From positions 1 through 19,949 of the forward strand of contig JAITEY010000250.1 in the NCBI GenBank assembly GCA_031281815.1: a stretch of DNA of 19,949 nt, in the 5' to 3' direction. Shown here in pieces: positions 15,724 through 19,949 of the stretch (position 1 is the first letter of the stretch; each line of letters opens with the position of its first letter). The stretch is from Desulfovibrio sp. Lineage in GTDB: Bacteria > Desulfobacterota > Desulfovibrionia > Desulfovibrionales > Desulfovibrionaceae. Both the position numbers and the translations under genes were made by a program. The notes below the pieces were generated by a model. That model made no database searches. It was not told where the DNA came from and worked only from the letters and a program-made list of their open reading frames with translations.

Positions 15724-15990
15724 ATGAGCGACATCCGCGGCGGTATGCCCATCCCCACGTTTTCCACCTTTGCGCTTTCCATGGCGTCCTCGGTGCTTGT
15801 GAACCTGGGCGAAGTACCTGATCCGGAGACGGGCAAGGTGCAGGAAAACCACGACATGGCCCGGCACGGCATAGATACTCTGTCCATGATCAAGGACAAG
15901 GTCGAGAACGGCCTCGACGAAGAGGAAAAACGCCTGCTGGACGGTCTGCTGTACGAGTTGCGCATGAAATTCGTGGTTAAGAAGCCGTGA
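15724..15990 (+). CDS. DUF1844 family protein
   Basis: An 88-residue soluble protein with the family features PTFSTFALSMASSVLVNLGEVPDPETGK in the first half and IDTLSMIKDKVENGL, then LLDGLLYELRMKFV, in the second. The family is widespread in deltaproteobacteria and has no established function. I prefer the ATG at 15724 (AGGG just upstream, start MSDIRGG as in relatives). An in-frame ATG at 15673 overlaps the aminotransferase stop (TGATG) and would add 17 residues, but it has no good ribosome site. The stop overlaps the argC start, so it is probably co-translated with argC. Confidence 0.82.
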   Translation: MSDIRGGMPIPTFSTFALSMASSVLVNLGEVPDPETGKVQENHDMARHGIDTLSMIKDKVENGLDEEEKRLLDGLLYELRMKFVVKKP

Positions 15991-17141
15991 GGCGGACTGT
16001 GACGGCCGGCAAAAAAAGCGGAGCCCGGCAGGGCGCGACCCGGAGCGGCTTGAGAAGCACCTCCGGAAACGCGGATTTCCCGCAGGCTTCCAAAGTGCGC
16101 GTCGGTCTGGTGGGGGTGACGGGCTACACGGGCATGGAACTGGCGCGTCTACTGGCCGCGCATCCTTTCATGTCGCTCACGCGTGCCACGTCGCGCAGTG
16201 AGGAAGGCCGCGGTCTTGCCGATCTGCATCCTTTTTTGCGCGGCACGGCTGTCGGGGAACTGGCCATCAGCGCGCCCGACCCCGAGGATCTTGCCCGCGC
16301 CTGTGATCTGGTGTTTCTTGCGGTGCCGCACGGCGCCGCCATGTCCCTTGCCGCGGACCTGTTGCGGCGCGGTCTGCGCGTGCTTGACCTGTCGGCGGAT
16401 TTCCGTCTGCGCGACAAGGCGGTCTATGAACGCTGGTACGCGACGGAGCATACGGAGCCCGACCTGTTGACCGAGTCCGTCTACGGCCTACCCGAGCTGC
16501 ACGGCGCGGAATTGGCCGGGGCGCGGCTCACGGCGAACCCCGGCTGTTATCCCACAGGGGCGGTACTCGGCCTGTATCCGGTCCTGAAAAACGGCATTGC
16601 GGGCGACTCCCCGCCGATCATAGACGCCAAGTCCGGGGTCAGCGGCGCAGGGCGCGAAGCAAAGGTCGGTTCTCTGTTCAGCGAAGTGTCCGACAACTTC
16701 AAGGCTTACAGCTTGAGCACGCACAGGCATACGCCGGAAATCGAGCAGGAGCTGTCGCGCATTGCGGGCAGGCCGTTGACGGTGTCCTTCAGCCCCCATC
16801 TGTTGCCGGTGAACCGCGGCATCCTGTCCACCATATACGTCGACCTCAAGAATCCGAACATGCCGTTGCGGGACATCCGCTCCCTGTATGCCGAAGCTTA
16901 CGCCGATCATGCGTTCGTGCGTTTTTTGCGGGAAGGAGCGTTGCCCGACCTGCGTTCGGTGCGCGGCTCCATGTACTGCGACATCGGGCTTGTGAAAGAT
17001 GAACGCAACGGGCGGCTGATCATCGTTACCTGCATAGACAACATGTGCCGGGGGGCGTCCGGTCAGGCAATCGCCGGAGCCAACCTCATGTGCGGGCTGC
17101 CGTCCGCGGCCGGCTTGGGACTGATTCCTCTGGCGCCCTGA
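15987..17141 (+). CDS. argC: N-acetyl-gamma-glutamyl-phosphate reductase
   Basis: The third enzyme of arginine synthesis, reducing N-acetylglutamyl phosphate to the semialdehyde with NADPH. VRVGLVGVTGYTGMELARLL is the nucleotide-binding start, NPGCYPTG carries the catalytic cysteine (C187 with this start), and SGVSGAGREA and HRHTPEIEQEL follow, all typical of the type-1 enzyme. With the GTG at 15987 the protein has 384 residues, with a 36-residue Ser/Gly/Arg-rich N-terminal extension beyond the usual length. GTG codons at 15999 and 16096 are alternative starts; the latter gives the normal length but has no clear ribosome site. The GTGA overlap with the DUF1844 stop favours 15987. Confidence 0.93.
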   Translation: MRRTVTAGKKSGARQGATRSGLRSTSGNADFPQASKVRVGLVGVTGYTGMELARLLAAHPFMSLTRATSRSEEGRGLADLHPFLRGTAVGELAISAPDPEDLARACDLVFLAVPHGAAMSLAADLLRRGLRVLDLSADFRLRDKAVYERWYATEHTEPDLLTESVYGLPELHGAELAGARLTANPGCYPTGAVLGLYPVLKNGIAGDSPPIIDAKSGVSGAGREAKVGSLFSEVSDNFKAYSLSTHRHTPEIEQELSRIAGRPLTVSFSPHLLPVNRGILSTIYVDLKNPNMPLRDIRSLYAEAYADHAFVRFLREGALPDLRSVRGSMYCDIGLVKDERNGRLIIVTCIDNMCRGASGQAIAGANLMCGLPSAAGLGLIPLAP

Positions 17142-17151
17142 GGGGAAATAC

Positions 17152-17179
17152 CGCGCTGCCGTTTGATCGCCGGAGCGCG
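17152..17179. terminator. Possible hairpin between convergent argC and rmlA
   Basis: CGCGCT (17152-17157) can pair with AGCGCG (17174-17179), and CC/GG pairs extend it past a bulged base. It is placed in the 46-base spacer between two converging genes, where a shared terminator is expected, but there is no T-run on either strand. Confidence 0.3.
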
Positions 17180-17187
17180 ACATCATT

Positions 17188-18186
17188 TCAATACGCCGGA
17201 TGATTCCGCGCCCGCAACAGCGACAGCAGGTACTGCCCGTAACCGGTCTTCGCCAAAGGCGCGGCCAGTCGTTCCAGTTGCGTATCGTCGATGAACCCCT
17301 TGCGCCACGCGATTTCTTCAATACAGGCGATTTTCAGGTCCTGCCTGCTTTCCACGGCATGCACAAAGGAACCCGCTTCGAGCAGGGAATCGTGCGTACC
17401 CGTGTCCAACCAGGCTATGCCGCGTCCGAGTACATGCACATACAGTTCTCCGGCTTCCAGATAGACCCTGTTCAGGTCCGTTATTTCCAGCTCTCCTCTG
17501 GCCGACGGGCGCAAGGCGGCGGCTAGGGCGGAAGCGCGGCCGTCGTAAAAATACAGACCGGGCACGGCATAGTTCGACGCGGGTGTCGCGGGTTTCTCTT
17601 CAATCGCGAGCGCCCTGCCGTCCCGGTCAAAGGTGACGACGCCGTAGCGCTCCGGGTCGCGCACATGGTAGCCGAAAACCGTGGCCCCGCGTTCCTGCGC
17701 CGCAGCGGCGGCCAGTGCCCGGCCCAGCCCCTGCCCGAAAAATATGTTGTCCCCCAGTATAAGGCAGACATTGTCCCCGGCGATATAGTCGGCGGCCAGA
17801 ATCAGGGACTGGGCTATGCCCTCCGGCCGCGCCTGTTCCCGGTACGCGAAACGGCAGCCGAGCGAGACGCCGTCGCCGAGCAGTTCGCGGAACAACGGCA
17901 GGTCCCGGGGCGTGGATATGACGCAGATGTCCCGGATACCCGCCAGCAACAGCACGGAAAGCGGATAGTAGACAAGGGGTTTGTCGTAAACCGGCAGCAT
18001 CTGCTTGCTGACCGCCAGGGTCAGGGGATGGAGCCTGGTGCCGGAACCTCCGGCCAGCACGATGCCTTTGCGGAACGAACTGTCGGGGCCTTGTCCGGAA
18101 CGGCTTGAAGGATTTTCCGAGAGACGCGGCGCGCCGCTTGCGTACAGGGAAGACGGCACGGGATTTGCGCTGACGATGTTTTTCAT
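17188..18186 (-). CDS. rmlA: Glucose-1-phosphate thymidylyltransferase
   Basis: A 332-residue nucleotidyltransferase that makes dTDP-glucose from glucose 1-phosphate and dTTP, the first step to dTDP-rhamnose and related cell-surface sugars. The signature LAGGSGTRLHPLTLAVSKQMLPVYDKP starts at residue 44, with catalytic-site R51 and K61. LGDNIFFGQGL, the EEKP motif and GIAWLDTGTHDSLLEA follow in family order. About 40 Ser/Pro-rich residues precede the usual start, making it longer than the roughly 290-residue norm; no better internal start codon is visible. The ATG at 18186 is chosen over an in-frame upstream start at 18273 that would run through the tRNA remnant. No other rhamnose genes are next to it, and it is the last chromosomal gene before the integrated element. 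Confidence 0.93.
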   Translation of the reverse strand: MKNIVSANPVPSSLYASGAPRLSENPSSRSGQGPDSSFRKGIVLAGGSGTRLHPLTLAVSKQMLPVYDKPLVYYPLSVLLLAGIRDICVISTPRDLPLFRELLGDGVSLGCRFAYREQARPEGIAQSLILAADYIAGDNVCLILGDNIFFGQGLGRALAAAAAQERGATVFGYHVRDPERYGVVTFDRDGRALAIEEKPATPASNYAVPGLYFYDGRASALAAALRPSARGELEITDLNRVYLEAGELYVHVLGRGIAWLDTGTHDSLLEAGSFVHAVESRQDLKIACIEEIAWRKGFIDDTQLERLAAPLAKTGYGQYLLSLLRARNHPAY

Positions 18187-18229
18187 TTCCGCTGTTCTCG
18201 CCGACAAGGCGGAATGCCTTGAAATATCG

Positions 18230-18280
18230 TGGTCGGAGCGGCCCGATTCGAACGGGCGACCCCCTGCTCCCAAAGCAGGG
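18230..18280 (-). pseudogene. 3' fragment of tRNA-Pro(UGG): left attachment site of an integrated element
   Basis: On the minus strand this reads as the last 51 bases of a tRNA. There is an anticodon stem of five pairs (18263-18267 with 18275-18279), loop TTTGGGA with anticodon TGG and G37, a variable region, a perfect T-stem (18241-18245 with 18253-18257) with loop TTCGAAT, the acceptor 3' strand CGCTCCG, discriminator A and CCA. The D-arm and the 5' acceptor strand (expected CGGAGCG) are absent; AT-rich DNA replaces them. This is the mark of site-specific integration at the 3' half of a tRNA gene, with the complete copy expected at the far end of the element. Confidence 0.8.
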
Positions 18281-18321
18281 TTTTGGAATTAAATAATTTA
18301 TATTTCAAAGTGTTATATACT

Positions 18322-18392
18322 TCAACTGAACTTTTTAAGGTCGTTTTTGGTACCTTTCGGCAATAAAATGTTCAGTAGAAATGTTCAGTTGA
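18322..18392. promoter_or_regulatory. Putative integrase arm-type binding sites
   Basis: GTTCAGTTGA occurs at 18383-18392, its exact reverse complement at 18322-18331, and a one-mismatch copy GTTCAGTAGA at 18370-18379. They lie between the tRNA remnant and the integrase, and the last one covers the integrase stop codon. Tyrosine recombinases of the lambda type bind such short repeated arm sites beside att. The call rests on position and repetition only. Confidence 0.45.
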
Positions 18393-19458
18393 CAACTGCC
18401 GCCATTTCCTTGAACGCCAACACCTTTGCCACATTCCGCCCTGGTAGGTCAAGGGAGGGCAGCTTTTTTACGGCGTTGCGCTTCTCGCCTGCCATGAGGT
18501 GATAATACTGGTTCGCCGTCATGTAGATGGAATGGTGCCCAAGCAATGCGGAAACAGCGGCAAGGTCTGCGCCTTGATTTAATAATGAAGTTGCAAACAG
18601 ATGCCTGATATCGTAAAAAGTACACTGGTATGGTAATTTTGCCTTCTTTACGGCGTTATTCCAAGATGTACTGAGTCTCTTTACGGGATTCCCTAAGTAT
18701 TCAATTATAAAATCACTGCTGTTACGTTCTTTGCATTCTTTCAGCTTCTTAATAAAATCAGGAGAAATAGGAGTCTCCCTCCACGTTTTTGTCTTTCTTG
18801 CATAAATAAGGATAGTGTTCTCTTCAAAATTAACATGTTCCCATTTAAGTGAAAATAACTCTGACGGCCCAGGCCTCGCTCCGAGATTCCATTCGAGTTC
18901 AATAGCCCATCTAAGATGTTCAGGAGCATGCTTCATAATCTCTCGCAATCCATCAACTGTGAGTAGTGGGCGTCGCGGTGCCTCCTTCGGCTTTCTCCAA
19001 TTTTGTAGCGGGTTCTTTTTTATGAGTCCCTGATTTATTCCAAAGCGGAATATAGCTCGCAGGTAGCCTTGATAGCGGTTGCGCGTTGCTTGCGACCGCT
19101 CAATAAAAGGCGTCATAGCGCATAAAATATCAGCATAGTCAAGTTCGTCGGCGGGTTTTTTTGTCAGAACTGGGAGAAAGAATTTATTCAGAAGATTGGA
19201 AAATTCGTCAAGAAAGCTTTGCGATGCGCCGCGCATCTTGGCATCATTAAGGTAGGCTTGAGATATGTAGTCCAAAAAAACGCCGGAACGCCGCGGCAAG
19301 TCTTCGCGGCGTTTCTTCATGGCCTTGATGTCGAAATCGAATGCTCCGGCGGCCTGCTTCTCTGTTTTTCCCGTGCCGAACCACCGGGATGTCTGCTTCC
19401 CCTCTACCCTGTATTTGACATACCAGCGTTTGGTTTTACGGCATTGATGAACACTCAT
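18385..19458 (-). CDS. Tyrosine-type site-specific integrase
   Basis: A 357-residue phage-type integrase. The N-terminal arm-binding part (CRKTKRWYVKYRVEGK, residues 6-21) is followed by a SAM-like core-binding domain (about 60-150) and the catalytic domain (about 165-335). Catalytic residues are R195, K222, R285 with H286 in YDIRHLFAT, H308 in LLGHHS and the nucleophile Y318 in NQYYHL. The first His of the usual HxxR box is Tyr (Y282), a common variant. The gene is clearly more AT-rich than those to its left, which fits horizontal transfer. ATG at 19458 has GAGGG just upstream. It lies beside the tRNA-Pro remnant, its likely target, and 14 bases after the excisionase-like gene. Confidence 0.94.
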   Translation of the reverse strand: MSVHQCRKTKRWYVKYRVEGKQTSRWFGTGKTEKQAAGAFDFDIKAMKKRREDLPRRSGVFLDYISQAYLNDAKMRGASQSFLDEFSNLLNKFFLPVLTKKPADELDYADILCAMTPFIERSQATRNRYQGYLRAIFRFGINQGLIKKNPLQNWRKPKEAPRRPLLTVDGLREIMKHAPEHLRWAIELEWNLGARPGPSELFSLKWEHVNFEENTILIYARKTKTWRETPISPDFIKKLKECKERNSSDFIIEYLGNPVKRLSTSWNNAVKKAKLPYQCTFYDIRHLFATSLLNQGADLAAVSALLGHHSIYMTANQYYHLMAGEKRNAVKKLPSLDLPGRNVAKVLAFKEMAAVVN

Positions 19459-19472
19459 GCCCTCGGACTACC

Positions 19473-19715
19473 TCAAACCCTGACGGGTGTAAAGCCTCCG
19501 GGATTGCGCGTAACCCTATGCCTGGCCTGCATAAAACACTTGGGGTCTTCCATCCACCGATCCAGGTCGAAGACGGAGAATCTGTTTTCCTCATCGCCCC
19601 TACGGGGAATAGAGTACTCCCGAACTTTTTCACTGAACGTGCGCGGGGCGTATCCACAATAGCGCGCCGCACTTTGAAGATTCAGGTAGGGTCCGCGTCC
19701 GCCGAGTATTTCCAT
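19473..19715 (-). CDS. Excisionase-like winged-helix DNA-binding protein
   Basis: An 80-residue protein whose first 55 residues fit the MerR-like/excisionase helix-turn-helix. YLNLQSAARYCGYAPRTFSEKV is the helix-turn-helix, followed by the short wing IPRRGDEENRFSVFDLDRWM. Such proteins bend att DNA to direct excision or repress element genes. ATG at 19715 has GGGG six bases upstream. It sits directly before the integrase in the same direction, so the pair is probably one transcription unit controlling integration and excision. The C-terminal 20 residues are not recognised. Confidence 0.78.
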   Translation of the reverse strand: MEILGGRGPYLNLQSAARYCGYAPRTFSEKVREYSIPRRGDEENRFSVFDLDRWMEDPKCFMQARHRVTRNPGGFTPVRV

Positions 19716-19728
19716 TGTTGCCCCTCAT

Positions 19729-19791
19729 CCGGCTTTGCTCATCAGGCCGGGGACGCCGCTCCCCGACGACGGCCCGCGCAAGGCGGGCCGT
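19729..19791. other. Cluster of GC-rich hairpins upstream of the excisionase gene
   Basis: Three stems lie in the 83-base spacer between the zinc-ribbon gene and the excisionase gene. CCGGC/GCCGG pairs 19729-19733 with 19746-19750, GGGGA/TCCCC pairs 19749-19753 with 19760-19764, and a perfect 9-bp stem pairs 19769-19777 with 19783-19791 around loop GCAAG. The first two overlap by two bases and are mutually exclusive. The 9-bp stem may terminate minus-strand transcription from the zinc-ribbon gene, though no T-run follows. Confidence 0.5.
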
Positions 19792-19798
19792 TTCGCTG

Positions 19799-19949
19799 TT
19801 ACATCATCCAAGCCATACAACCGGGTGTCTCGCATTTCCCCCACACATGCCCATTGAACGCTATTGAATAATTCAATTTTCCTTTACATTTCGGGCATTC
19901 GACAAAGCCTGCTGAATTTTTCCCTGTATTCATCGCGGCAATGCGTTGC
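19799..19949 (-). CDS. Small zinc-ribbon protein of the integrated element (partial at the right edge)
   Basis: A short frame ending in TAA at 19799-19801 encodes CPKCKGKLNY, then GKCETPGC and a WMM end, with two CxxC/CxxxxC-type knuckles spaced like a zinc ribbon. From the ATG at 19933 it gives 44 residues, but no ribosome site precedes that ATG and the frame stays open to the window edge (QRIAAMNTGK), so the true start probably lies beyond. Compact zinc-ribbon proteins of this type are common in phage early regions; this assignment is by motif only. It is transcribed toward the excisionase and integrase genes. Confidence 0.6.
   Translation of the reverse strand, partial: QRIAAMNTGKNSAGFVECPKCKGKLNYSIAFNGHVWGKCETPGCMAWMM

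Noticed and set aside
18187..18273. Upstream extension of rmlA to 18273
   Set aside because: The added residues would be translated from the tRNA-Pro remnant, which is not coding sequence.
18230..18290. Intact tRNA-Pro gene
   Set aside because: The D-arm and 5' acceptor strand are missing; the sequence beyond the anticodon arm is AT-rich and cannot pair with CGCTCCG.
19518..19871. 117-residue plus-strand frame over the excisionase region
   Set aside because: It overlaps the well-supported excisionase-like gene and the hairpin cluster in antisense, with no recognisable features.

Overview
This window reads as a GC-rich deltaproteobacterial chromosome, most likely a member of the Desulfovibrionaceae. 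That placement rests on general protein character (Rho, a CarD/CdnL-type regulator, DUF1844, a long Jag/KhpB, a YidC with Lys at the groove position) and gene content, not on a database search. Genes are dense, and most have recognisable ribosome binding sites.

Layout. Positions 1-229 hold a terminator-like hairpin and a spacer. 230-907 (minus) is a PAP2-family membrane phosphatase whose predicted promoter sits so close to its ATG that the mRNA may be leaderless. 1152-6208 (plus) carries a large exported TPR protein and valyl-tRNA synthetase. 6248-10214 (minus) is a run transcribed leftward: CarD-family regulator, then Rho, then a small unknown protein, then a DUF3179 protein. The last two spacers of this run are built of diverged tandem repeats, one of which copies the 3' end of rho. 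At 10215-10405 a divergent regulatory region separates carD from the classic ribosome/membrane-insertion cluster rpmH-rnpA-yidD-yidC-jag (10406-14469, plus). The genes of this cluster overlap or nearly abut, so L34, the RNase P protein, YidD, YidC and the RNA-binding protein Jag are probably co-transcribed. rnpA has no ATG, GTG or TTG start that would include its conserved N-terminus, and an AUU (or CUG) start is the best explanation. The run continues with a class-V aminotransferase, a DUF1844 protein and argC (to 17141). rmlA (17188-18186, minus) converges on argC.

A sharp change occurs at about 18280. The 3' portion of a tRNA-Pro(UGG) gene, from the anticodon arm to the encoded CCA, is fused to AT-rich DNA. 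That DNA holds putative integrase arm sites (GTTCAGTWGA in direct and inverted copies), a tyrosine recombinase, an excisionase-like HTH protein and a 44-residue-plus zinc-ribbon protein running off the right edge. This is the left end of an integrated prophage or genomic island. The reconstituted intact tRNA-Pro would be expected at the distal end, beyond this window. No CRISPR array, rRNA or insertion sequence was seen. The most noteworthy items are the rnpA start, the repeat-built spacers around rho, and the integrated element's boundary.
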